In this document: piece after piece, positions 52,899-62,166 of the stretch | How positions within the stretch are numbered: the stretch's first letter is position 1 | How the letters are laid out: each line of letters starts with the position of its first letter | Assembly: GCA_963170055.1 (NCBI GenBank) | Contig: CAUJGJ010000444.1 | Coordinates: 7,448,118-7,512,117, forward strand | Reading direction: 5' to 3' | From: Halisarca cf. caerulea | Taxonomy: Eukaryota > Porifera > Demospongiae > Chondrillida > Halisarcidae | Length of the DNA stretch: 64,000 bases | Made by a program: the position numbers and the translations under genes | The notes under the pieces: model-generated | Database searches by the model: none | What the model was told of the DNA's origin: nothing | The model's input: the letters and a program-made list of their open reading frames with translations, nothing else

Positions 52899-54600
52899 TC
52901 AAGACAAGTGGCAGTTACAACAGGGACAGACAAAGTGAAATGAACATGGAGAGGTTGAATTGAACTTGGTTATAAAGTGGTTCCTGAAAAAGTTGATTAA
53001 TTGAGTCTTGATAGCATGTAGTGGTAATTGGAGATTGATAGGTGGTAGGGCATTCCATAGGTGTGCAATTCTGATGAAATAAAAGTGACGAGCTTTAGAT
53101 GATCTTCTATACTTTACTAGTAGTTTATGTTGTGAGGCGAATCTTGTGGTAGATGAGGAGAATTGGACAAAGTCAAAAATGTTTATACCATTATGGTCTG
53201 GCGATTGTAGGCATTTGATGAAGAATAGGATATCTTGCAATTCGTACCAGTACATGAGGGGTAATAGATTGAGAGTGATGAGTCTATCTTTGTAATTTGA
53301 TGTGTAATCGTTTAGGATAAATTTGGTAGCACGTCGCTGTACATTCTCCAAAGTTACGATATCTTTGATCAATACGGTCTCCAAAGTTGTGAACACAATA
53401 TGACATCTTAGAACAGACTAGTGAGAGATATAGTGATTTGCGTGTTAGCAGTGAATAGGTGGATCCATGGAGAGTTTGTTTAATAAAGTTTAAGGATCGA
53501 TAAGCAGCATTGCACATAGATTTGTATTGAGCAGAAAATGAAAGATTATCCGAGACAATTACTCCTAGATCACGGTGGTTTTCTTTGGATGGAATTGGTG
53601 TTGAGTTTATTTGATAGCATAGGGCTGTTGTGTGCATTAGGCCAAGTCTGACACACACACATTTGTTCAGGTTGAGTTGAAGTTTCCATTCTTGGCACCA
53701 CATGCTTACTGAATCAATATCTTTTTGAATATCTGCAAAGCTCATTATTGATTTGAAAAATTTAGTATCATCTGCAAATAAGTATGTTGAAGAATTTAGA
53801 ATGGAGAGGGGTAGGTCATTAATATAGATCAGAAACAAAAGTGGGCCTAGGATACTGCCTTGTGGTACACCAGATAAAACTGGAAGGAGACTAGAAGAGG
53901 CGCCATCCATTTCTACATAGTGTAGTCGATTGGTAAGATAATCTTTGAACCAGGACCATAGAGGCCCTACAATACCAAATTGCCAAAGTTTATGCAAGAG
54001 GTCTGGGTGAGGGACTGAGTCAAATGCCTTTTTGAAGTCAAGGAATATGACATCCACAGGATTACCTTGGTCCGCAGATTCATAGATCTGGGAATATGAT
54101 GCCAGTAGCTGTGTTGCACATGAGCGACCTTTTACAAATCCGTGTTGGTGATTAGATATATGTGAATACACAAAGTTCGACATTTGTTGAAAATTATGGA
54201 TTCCAAAACTTTAGATATAATAGGCAGTAGTGAGATTGGCCGATAATTTTCAATGCAGGATCTGTCGCCTGATTTGAAAACTGGACAAATTTTGTGGATT
54301 TTCCATAGGTTTGGGATGCATTTGTTGACAAGACATTGATTAAATAGATTAGTGATTGGGTGGAGAAGTGGGTCGATAAAATTCTTTAATAGATATCCAG
54401 AGATTTCATCATGGCCACAGGTCTTGGAGACATCTAAGTTAGATAGTGCAATGGTGACGCTTCAGTGTCAATAGTGATGAGACTTAGGTGGTGAACTGGT
54501 GCTGGTAGACTTTCTTCGTTTGGTAGTGTAGCATTTGATTGAGTGAAGATAGAGTTGAAGAATGTGTTAAAGGCTTCTGCTTTGGTAGGTGGAGTACTAT
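52899..54600 (-). pseudogene. LINE reverse transcriptase region
   Basis: A 300-codon open stretch (53284-54183) covers the RT palm: QHGFVKGRSCATQLL, VDVIFLDFKKAFDSVPH (catalytic Asp), SGVPQGSILGPLLFLIYIND and STYLFADDTKFF, the FADD catalytic pair. It ends with a frameshift near 53350-53400. The next frame gives VTLENVQRRATKFIL and LNLLPLMYWYELQDILFFIK, the typical C-terminal block. Upstream part (54183-54600) in shifted frames: PPTKAEAFNTFFNSIF, then stops. All catalytic motifs are present, but the frame is broken in at least two places. Confidence 0.88.
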
Positions 54601-54611
54601 ATTTTCTTATT

Positions 54612-54897
54612 TCTTAATAAGAAAGAAATATTTCTTATTTAAACTGGGTGAGCCATTAGCCAGAGGCTACTATTAAGGCCCCCAGTATCCCACACACTCA
54701 CTCACACACACAATCACATTAAATCAAATTAGAATTTGTTCGGTGGCTGCAGTAGGTCATGTTCTCTTCCATTCCCAAGCTGGTGGAAGGGGGGTGCAGG
54801 GAAAAAAAACGCCAAATGCATGGCACACAGGTGGGATGGTGCCCTCTGCTCTCTGCTTAACTTCAAGTGCTAACCTACTGAGCCACCAGCACTCCCC
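54612..54897 (-). mobile_element. tRNA-like SINE inserted in the LINE
   Basis: About 285 bp that separates the LINE endonuclease (ending ITYGG) from the RT region. On the minus strand it starts GGGGGAGTGCTGGTGGCTCAG TAGGTTAGC; TGGCTCAGTAGG fits the tRNA/pol III A-box consensus, and the head looks like a tRNA 5' half. The B box is not convincing. It ends in an A/T-rich tail (TTTAAATAAGAAATATTTC) next to an imperfect duplication of TTTCTTATTT. No coding capacity. Confidence 0.6.
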
Positions 54898-56071
54898 CAT
54901 AGGTGATAGATTGGTGATGAACAATTTGGGGAATGGAATGAGATGATGAGGTGTGCTTGAGGTAATTGTATAGCTTTTCTGGATTGTGATAAAACATGTT
55001 GATTAGCCTGGTTTCATATTCCTGTTTGGCTGTTTGTAGCTGGGCTTGTAAGCTATGCTCTAAGAGGGATAGTTTCTCGAGTCGATGTGGGGTAGGATTC
55101 TTTTTGATAAGTCTTTTTAATGAGCGGATTACATTAAGGCTATGTCTGATCTCAGGTGTGAAGTAGCGAGGTGAGGACTTGTGGATTGTTATCTTTGGGA
55201 TGAAATTAGAGCATGCTTCATGTAGTACATGAGATAAAAATGACCATATTGTATTGACATCTGAGGTGGCAAGATTATCGAGGTTAACGTTTGACAAATA
55301 ATGCTGCAATCGATTATTGTCTGCTTTTGAATGGAGAAACTTTTTGCATTTTGTGTGATGTTTGCTAGTTTTGGAGCTATCAGTGCAGTCAATTTGGAAT
55401 GTGATTAGGTAATGATCAGACGATGGCTGTTGTGAGGGGGCGATTGAAATGTTGCAAATTTTGTCTGGGTGATTGGTGATAATAAGGTCAAGTGTGTTAC
55501 CATGTATGTGGGTGGGTTCGAGGACAAGTTGTAATAGATTCAAGTTGAACAATGATTCGCAGAACATATTGCTTGATGGTGATCTGCCATATAATTGTTC
55601 CCAATCAACATCAGGTAGATTAAAGTCTCCAACAAGAACAAGGTGAGAATTAGGGGGAATTACGTGTAGGCATGTGATAATGTCAGTAAGATATTGTTCA
55701 GAGCAATTTGGTGGAGCATATATACAGCAGAGATAAAGAGGCGTCTGGTGTGTGGGCATGATCTCAACCACTAGAAGTTCTACTACTGGGGAGATGTAAA
55801 AGATTCTACAAGGAATTTGGTGTGATGAGGCAATCAATACTCCTCCTCCATGGGATTTCCTGTCATGTCGATAGATATAGTAGTTACAAGGTAGGATTTC
55901 TTGGTCATAGATTGAATCGGTCAGCCATGTTTCTGTGATAGCAACAATGTCAAAAGATTTACTGTAAACTAATGATTGGAAGGGGGATAGTTTGTTTTTT
56001 AGACTGCGTGCATTCCATAGAGCTACTGATAAAAAATCTGGTGATGGTTGATTGAGGTCTAGGTTTGTTTG
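54898..56071 (-). pseudogene. LINE apurinic-like endonuclease region
   Basis: Open from just after the ORF1 stop to the SINE. Motifs in order: LSVALWNARSLKNKLSPF, FDIVAITETWL, GGGVLIASS, LYLCCIYAPP, LVGDFNLPDVDWEQL (catalytic Asp/Asn), TLDLIITNH, SSDHYLITFQI (catalytic Asp-His). A helical linker follows (HKSSPRYFTPEIRHSLNVIR, PEKLYNYLKHTSS). This is the exonuclease/endonuclease/phosphatase-type nuclease that nicks target DNA in CR1/L2-type LINEs. It begins in the same frame as ORF1, directly after TGA 56072-56074, with no obvious ATG of its own near the start. Confidence 0.88.
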
Positions 56072-57121
56072 TCAATTTGATTGCGGAAGTGAAGAACGGG
56101 GTGTAGGCTGTATTGAGGCAACAGATTCACCATCATGCTCAGAATCGGAGTCAGAATCTGACTCAGTAGTAGAGTCGATATCGGTGGAGCGAATGAAAGA
56201 GCCTTGTGAGGCCGTGCCGTGTAGTTTGTTATCAATGTAAAGTGATTGTGTTCTAATGCTCATTTTAATTGTACTTGCTGCAGTTCCTGAATCAATCAGA
56301 GCTCTTCGCTCTTTGAGCAGAACGGATTCTACTTTTCTTTCCCATGGCGAAAGCTGGGGTTTGATGGATACGCCGGGGATCTGAGAGAGGTTTTTCCTAT
56401 TTGCCAGGATTTTGGAGACGTCTAAGGCACGAGCAAATCTAAGTAGAATTGGTCGACGCTTACCCTCAGAATATCTGCCCAACCGTGTACAATCACAAAT
56501 GGGGTCGGTGGAAACTTCGTTGCTGATTTTCTTTACAGTTGTTGTACATTGAGATAGGTCATGTTCAAATCAAGCATTGCGGTTGGTCCCTTTAGAGCTT
56601 TCGGGTATTCCGTAGATGACGAGGTTGAATTTTTTGTCAATTACGTTTGTAGGTGAAAGGCTGTTACTTGTTATGGTTTGTGGTGTGCTGTTGGATAAGC
56701 TGGGATTTTGCCAAGAATTGCTGGGTTTTGTAGACTGGGCTGTGGCGGTTGCATAGGTTTTGGGGGTCGTGTTTGCCGGAGATTGTGCTTTCATGGTCTC
56801 AATTTCCTTCTTAAGAGATTCTATGCTGGATTTGAGGCTGGAGATTACAGTAGCGTTGGTTTCAATTTGTCATTGTGGGCAATAAAACTCGCCTTTTGAA
56901 TCAGTGACAATTCGGAAACGTACTCTGGAAAGACCCACGCAGTGCCTGTGAAGCCAACTTTGACATTTGCCATCGCAGAACACTGCATCATCTCCTACGT
57001 TTGTCTTAGAGCGCTCATTGATGTTTTCATCACATATGGTACATGCAGACATGGTACGGCTTACGTTGCTTTTGACCTTTTGAACTTTCTTTGTCCCTTT
57101 GACCTTTGCGCTCTCCGCCAT
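56072..57121 (-). pseudogene. LINE ORF1 with PHD finger, two internal stops
   Basis: Starts at ATG 57121 (MAESAKVKGTKK, basic). It has a PHD-type zinc finger (CTICDENI, VFCDGKCQSWLHRHCVGLS), a coiled coil (LKSSIESLKKEIETMKAQ), a Ser/Thr/Asn-rich linker and an RRM-like part (FNLVIYGIPES). A conserved C-terminal block (RLGRYSEGKRRPILLRFARA, then LANRKNL) and an acidic Ser/Asp tail complete it. The same frame is kept throughout, but TGA codons occur at 56870-56872 and 56570-56572 before the final TGA 56072-56074. ORF1 proteins bind the LINE RNA; PHD-bearing ORF1s are known from CR1-like elements. Confidence 0.8.
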
Positions 57122-57225
57122 CTTTTTTTTTATATATATACAGGTATATATACAGGTAATTATAGACATGCATGACATGCTACACAGCACACCATCCAGG
57201 GGCTATACATATCACTTACATTCCA

Positions 57226-57775
57226 CAGAGTTGCAATACATTCTCCACTAGGTAGGACAGATCTTATAAATGGTGGTAGTAGCTCCAGTAGCTTTACACG
57301 ATCATTTCCTCGCAAAGTGTAAAATTTGGTCCCAGATGTGAAATGTAACTCTACAATGTTCGTTGATGTACTGCTGTAGTCTCTCCACACTAGATGGTGT
57401 TGATGGTTGGCAAATGTTTTGCTTCTTGTCCCAATCTATTGCATGTACAACATTGTTATGTATGAGGACATCAAAGATACGCAGCATGAGGTGTAGCTCA
57501 TCAGATATGATGTGGTCCAGCATGATCCTGATGAGAGAGTTGGCTTTGACTCCCAATTTCTTGGAGAGTGGTACCTTTGGTGGTAGCATGGTTGGCGAAT
57601 GTTTTGCTTCTTGTCCCAATCAGTTGCATGTACAACAATGTTGCGCATGTTGACATCAAAGATATACAGCATGAGGTGTAGCTCATCAGGTGTGACGTGG
57701 TCCAGCATGATCCTGATGAGAGGGGTGGCTTTGACTCCCAATTTCTTGGAGAGTGGTGCCTTTGGTGGTAGCATG
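57226..57775 (-). pseudogene. Orphan family G fragment with in-frame duplication
   Basis: Two tandem copies of a 186-bp unit (57404-57589 and 57590-57775), each reading LSKKLGVKA, LIRIMLDH, DELHLML-IFDV and HA-DWDKKQNI. Then come ERLQQYINEHCRVTFHIWD and, after a small shift, FYTLRGNDRVKLLELLPPF and ATLWN with a GTAAGT donor at about 57225. The last part matches the exon at 51768-51870. The pattern ELHLxLRIxDVLxxN is familiar from the same orphan family (recall). Confidence 0.55.
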
Positions 57776-58162
57776 GCACACTGGCACACCTCCTCCAAAG
57801 TCCTTGGCTTGTTTTGCTGAGCTGTATCCCATCTTCATGTTATATATAGGTGCATGCTTTCATTCAAAGCGGTGTTACCATATATTATATGTATACAAAC
57901 TGACCTGGCATCCTTATGTACATGGCACCACACACAAGAGTAGGTTGAGTTTGCAGCATTCAATCCAAGTACCATCAATAGAAACTAAAATAATGTACAT
58001 CGAAGCTATCACTACAGTTATACAATAGTATAAGCATGGCACTACAATGTGTATATTAGCTACGTAGAAGTGGAGCATGGAGTGATCTGTCAAGCATGCT
58101 GTCATGATTGAGAGCCGTAGATGAAATGAGCACAGACTGTGCTGCGAGCCACACAAGACTAG
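57776..58162. other. Short gap
   Basis: No coding region recognised between the family G fragment and the piggyBac fragment. Confidence 0.35.
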
Positions 58163-59965
58163 TCATGGAGTCTGGTGATAATGGTACAGTGGCTCCATCA
58201 TACGTTGCACCACTGTAGCTCCCAGCCCAGCTTCATCAAGGTTGGCACTTGCCCCCTGGTACACATCCATATTGTACACATATCCATTGGTGGTATCACA
58301 AGCACACCAGCACTTGTACCCCCATTTTATTGGTTTCTGTGGCATGTACTGGCGCATACTGCTTCGACCCTTGAAACGCATGTGGGACATGTCCATTAGC
58401 ACTTTAATGGCTTCCCAAAGTCAGCGAATTTACTGTTTACAAATTGTTTGATTTCTTCACAATATGTTGTAGAATGGCCAATCAGTGGTTCTAAAGCAGT
58501 ACAAACATATCTAAGGTACACATTGAGCTATTTTTCATCTGAGTTTCTTCCTCGATCGTTTGACTAATCGACGATTTACCAGGTAGTCGAGTTAGGCAGT
58601 TATTCGACGCGAGTAAATCAGAACATGGGGCTAGAGACACAGGATAAAGACTAGATTGTTTCTAATGAAAATATCTAACTTTCTACGGATGGGGGTTTTG
58701 TTTTCAGAAATAGTTTTAAAGATATTCAGCAAATACTCACAGCCTGAAAAAATATTTGTCAATAACTTCTCTGAAAACGAGTAGATCAAAACCCCCATCG
58801 GTGAAAAGTTGAAGCAGTCAATACTGATCACAATGAAACACTCGGAAGGTTCTTATGTGGCTCCACTGATTTCCTCGGCGACATGGCATTTTGCAAAAAA
58901 ATCTCTTTCACAAGGGCCTATTTTCACATGATAGTCATGTGATGAGGACTGTGACGTCATCGAACTCTTGGTACCGTTTGAAAGTGACGACTATTTTGAA
59001 GGTTGGAGAGCATGGCAAGGACTGATGCGTTGCAAGCGAAAACAATTCGGAGGAAATAGGCCATTATTTAAAGAAGGTGGATGACCGAAGAAAGTCTAAC
59101 GTCGGCGAATGAGAAAACTTTTAAGCGATTGAGTCATTCGGCGCCGAACGGCAATCTCGAAGAACAAAGTGCGTACAGTAGTCGTTGTTTAGGATAAATC
59201 TAAATATTAGAGTCTATTTTACTAACCTAAACATCTTAGAATATGATGCATCACTTTCTACAACATTCCTAACGCCTTGAACTTACCACTGACTGTAATA
59301 TTACACCTGATTTTGAAACTCCTGCAGTCCGCGATTGACCATACGCAAATACACTTTCTAGACACTGCTTCTCCTTGAATAAAGGCTTAAAAAGCACCAA
59401 ATGCACAATGAATTGCCATGCAACGCTATCGATCTAGCTTGCTCCTAAACAAAAATGTCATAGAATGTCACGCGTATGTCACATGATTCGAAGCCATCTT
59501 AGTGACGATTTCGCTGAAATTCCAGCTTGTTAGCACATTAGGGAGATTTTGGACATGTCCCACATGCGAAAGCACCATTGCTTCATCAACAGGTAACTGT
59601 TGGTGGGGTTGGTAAGCAGCCTGGCTATTTGCTCAGATCCTGTCAAGCAAAGGTCTCACTTTGTAGAGCTCGTCAATTCCTCCTGAGCCAGGCTGGGGCA
59701 TCCTGGTATTGTCACTTAGGTGCAAATGGCTAAGGATAGACCTGAACCTATTATGCCCCATTCCCTTAACAATACCAGGAGTGCCAATCCGTGGGTTAGT
59801 ACTCCAGTAGTCTCTAAGTGATGGTAGACGTACCAATCCCATTGCCATGTGTATCCCAAAAACTACCTTTACTTCCTCCTCACTTACGTCCATCCAGGTG
59901 GGTGTCCCTTTCTGCAAAGCATACAGATTTGTCTGCTCAGCTATGTATATACTTGAAAGTGTCTG
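58163..59965 (-). pseudogene. piggyBac transposase split by element D
   Basis: The N-terminal side (59569-59965) reads LYALQKGTPTWMDVSEEEVK, VVFGIHMAMGLVRLPSLRDY and RFRSILSHLHLSD, and runs to QLPVDEAMV at the D boundary. The other side (58163-58376) resumes FKGRSSMRQYMPQKPIKWGY and YVYNMDVYQG (first catalytic region), ending at PLYHYH. Removing D and two bases of flank joins them in frame. Both ends of the gene are missing: DIRS-like RNase H sequence abuts on the right, non-piggyBac sequence on the left. Confidence 0.8.
58377..59568. mobile_element. Element D copy 1, complete
   Basis: 1192 bp with perfect 18-bp terminal inverted repeats CGCATGTGGGACATGTCC (58377-58394 and, inverted, 59551-59568), inserted in a piggyBac gene. 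Flanks are TTGAAA on the left and AAAGCA on the right, so the target duplication is a short A-run of two or three bases. No significant reading frame inside: a non-autonomous DNA element. Other termini of the family: 49068, 49175, 63285 and, diverged, 8616-8629. Confidence 0.85.
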
Positions 59966-60009
59966 CACCCCAGATTTGGCAGAGGAAGTCAGGGAGGGAA
60001 CCAGGGGCA

Positions 60010-60480
60010 TGGAAGGCCTTATAATAGAAGCGGAAGTGAGCTGCTATAAAGCTGAGGCACTGGAGGAGTGCATCACGATGTCTGATGACTCCTTGGAAGA
60101 GCCTTTTTCGAGGGCTGCCACTACTGACATATTGTCTATGTGGAAGTGCACCAGTTGACCTGACCAGTGCTTGCCCCAGAGCGTGCTGGCCAGTACTACT
60201 GGCACCAATTCCTTCACCATGATGGACACAGTGTCCCACTCTGGTGGCCACACTCCTTGGAGCCACAGAGTGCCCCAAATGGCTCCACAGCCGAAGCTAC
60301 CTGAGGCATTAGTGAAGATGTTGGCTGAGGCGGAGACTGAGCGGGACAATTGGACGAGAGAGACTCCGTTCCAATGCTCAGCAAAGCGATGCCACCAGGC
60401 GAGATCAGAGCGGGCTTCAAGGTTGAGACGGAGGAGGACTACAGCAGAGATGGGAGGGGGTACCAGGGGCCCTCCCTATC
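60010..60480 (-). pseudogene. DIRS-like RNase H fragment
   Basis: LNLEARSDLAWWHRFAEHWN, GVSLVQLSRS, IFTNASGSFGCGAIWGTLW, GVWPPEW, IMVKELVPVVLASTLWGKHW and VHFHIDNMSVVAALEKGSS, then after a shift LLQCLSFIAAHFRFYYKAFH with APGSL. This is the RNase H domain of DIRS-like retrotransposons. The first catalytic Asp (TDASG in the family) is Asn here, while KELV (Glu) and IDN (Asp) are kept. It is truncated at both sides, abutting piggyBac sequence at about 59965-60010. Confidence 0.72.
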
Positions 60481-60757
60481 AGGACTATGCCTGGGGGGAG
60501 GGGGTAGTGGTTCAGTTTCAGTGACTTGGCCATGCAGAGGGGGAAAGAAAGAAAAAAAGGGGAGTCTCCCGCAGGGTGGGGAAGGGGACCATGCTGGGAT
60601 AGGCTGTCCCCCGCCTTTTTTTTCTTTGAACGTGCATGGGGAGGGATAGGGACGGGTGGTGGGTTACTGAGGGGACCCTCGTAGAGGGGAGAGAGTAAAG
60701 TGTGCCACGGGGTAGGGCCTATACACATATGCACAGAAAAATAAAGGGAACAACCCC

Positions 60758-60988
60758 TTAATCGACATACCTTGTGGCTCTTGTACGACCGGGGACAGTG
60801 TCGGCATGGGCAAGCTGGAGGGGGGAGGGGGGCTGTGGAGCAGCCTGTTGTTGCTGTAAGGTTGCTACTTGCTGAGTGAGGGCGACCTCCACCTCCTGTT
60901 GGGTAAGAAGCTGGGCCCTGAGGTCCGCGAGGGCGGCGAGGATAGCAGGTGTATCCGGCTGGACACTAGTCGGGGGCAGTTCGGCCAT
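60758..60988 (-). CDS. Short coiled-coil ORF, perhaps a gag-like start
   Basis: 76 codons from ATG 60988: MAELPPTSVQPDTPAILAAL, then ADLRAQLLTQQEVEVALTQQ and a Gln-rich coiled coil, ending RYVD at TAA. Short coiled-coil starts of this type occur in gag-like proteins of retrotransposons. It lies upstream of the DIRS RNase H on the same strand, but the 280 bp between are low-complexity. Assignment is uncertain. Confidence 0.35.
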   Translation of the reverse strand: MAELPPTSVQPDTPAILAALADLRAQLLTQQEVEVALTQQVATLQQQQAAPQPPSPLQLAHADTVPGRTRATRYVD

Positions 60989-61134
60989 TGCACGTTGAAC
61001 AGACTTGAAGCAAAACTCCAATAGGACGGGGAACGCTAGGGTGAGGTACAAACCATCGAGAATGAGCTGTCCGTACTGTGACTGGAAGCTATACTAAGGG
61101 GTAGAACAAAGGGGATGCCAGCGGCATGCGGTAC

Positions 61135-61712
61135 TAATGAAGAGAGCCACTCCATTCCCTATCATCAGCCTCAAACCTAAAAAATCATCTGGCACTGACC
61201 AAGTCAGTGCCATCTATGTACTTGAATAGTGTTCCCGACATTTCATCCCGACCTATATCTCAAATCACGACAGCCCTGTTGACCCAACCACAATCTATCA
61301 TCGATCGCTCAAACACTTTGATCATGCAGCCTTTAGGCGGGACCTCGACTCAGCCCCCTGGGGAATTCTTGATCTATTCGAAGACCCTTCGGACAAAACT
61401 GAAGCCTTCAACCTGCTCCTACTTGACATTATCAATCACCATGCCCCATCAACTAAAGTACGTAGTAATCAAGAAACATACGACTCCGTGGATTACACCA
61501 CAACTGAAAACAAAACAAAACAATGACACATCGGAATCGTCTACACCGAAAATTTTTAACATCCCATTCTGAAACTGATCGCCTTGTATCTTGCCAATTT
61601 CCAAACCAAGTGGTACACCAACAGAGACTAGCCAAAAAGCAGTATGTGACCAGCCTACTAATGAAGAGAGCCACTCCATCCCCTATCATCAGCCTCAAAC
61701 CTAAAAAATCCC
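61135..61712 (+). pseudogene. Rearranged LINE fragment with 52-bp direct repeats
   Basis: The middle (61230-61570) reads TTIYHRSLKHFDHAAFRRDL, APWGILDLFEDPSDKTEAFN and LLLDIINHHAPSTKVRSN, the linker between endonuclease and RT in CR1-like LINEs. QVVHQQRLAKKQYVTSLLMK follows. The start of the RT (LKPKKSSGTDQVSAIYVLE, 61170-61230) lies before it instead of after. ATGAAGAGAGCCACTCCAT and about 33 further bases occur at both 61137 and 61661. Confidence 0.7.
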
Positions 61713-61770
61713 CTATCATCCCCTTTCTTTCAAAATCGCAGTGTAGAATTGTCAGCTTATATGTCAAAAA

Positions 61771-62090
61771 CAAGTAATTCGAGTTAAAAACTCGTGGGGG
61801 CTGCCGCCCCACACGCTCGAATTACTTGCAAAGCATTGGAGTGCAAGTGCACAGCTGAACATTCATTGAACATACTGTTTATTGTAACTGGACAATTGTT
61901 TTCAAAACAATTCCTGTAACTCATTCCTGTATAAATTCATACTTCTCTATTACTATTATATAAATTCTCTATTATAAGACATTTCTTCAAATCTATATTA
62001 TATATATATATACATATATATATCGGACGAGCGTTACACACCGGAAGTCCAAATGAAAACAATATAGGGGCTGCCTGTGGCAGCCCCTAA
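61771..62090 (-). repeat. Repeat C copy 4
   Basis: Inverse-orientation copy, 320 bp: CAAGTAATTCGAGTTAAAAA, hairpin GTGGGGGCTGCCGCCCCAC, GAATTACTTGC arm, ATTGTTTTCAAAACAAT, TA run, and terminal hairpin GGGGCTGCCTGTGGCAGCCCC. Relative to copy 3 it lacks part of the inner palindrome, and it has TTG in place of TTA at the Harbinger A site. Confidence 0.9.
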
Positions 62091-62166
62091 AAATGAAATT
62101 GCAAAATAATCCGCATAGTTCCATTCACATAATTAACAGTGTTCACATGCATGGAGTATCTACATG

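Larger units (their letters stand above)
52594..57121 (-). mobile_element. CR1/L2-type LINE with SINE insertion
   Basis: About 4.5 kb non-LTR retrotransposon read on the minus strand. It has ORF1 with PHD finger, an endonuclease, a reverse transcriptase and a 3' end with a stem (CAGTCACAGTTCTGTGACTG) followed by a TAATAA microsatellite. A short tandem-repeat tail instead of poly(A) fits CR1/L2-like clades. The 5' end lies close to the ORF1 ATG (57121), next to a family G fragment. A SINE interrupts the endonuclease/RT junction. Three TGA codons and at least two frameshifts show that the copy is dead. Confidence 0.85.

Noticed and set aside
54850..54897. Functional tRNA gene
   Set aside because: An A-box-like head is present but there is no convincing B box, anticodon stem or acceptor pairing; it fits a SINE head better.
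58631..58831. 66-codon frame inside element D as a transposase
   Set aside because: No motif, not conserved in the matching part of D copy 2, and far too short.
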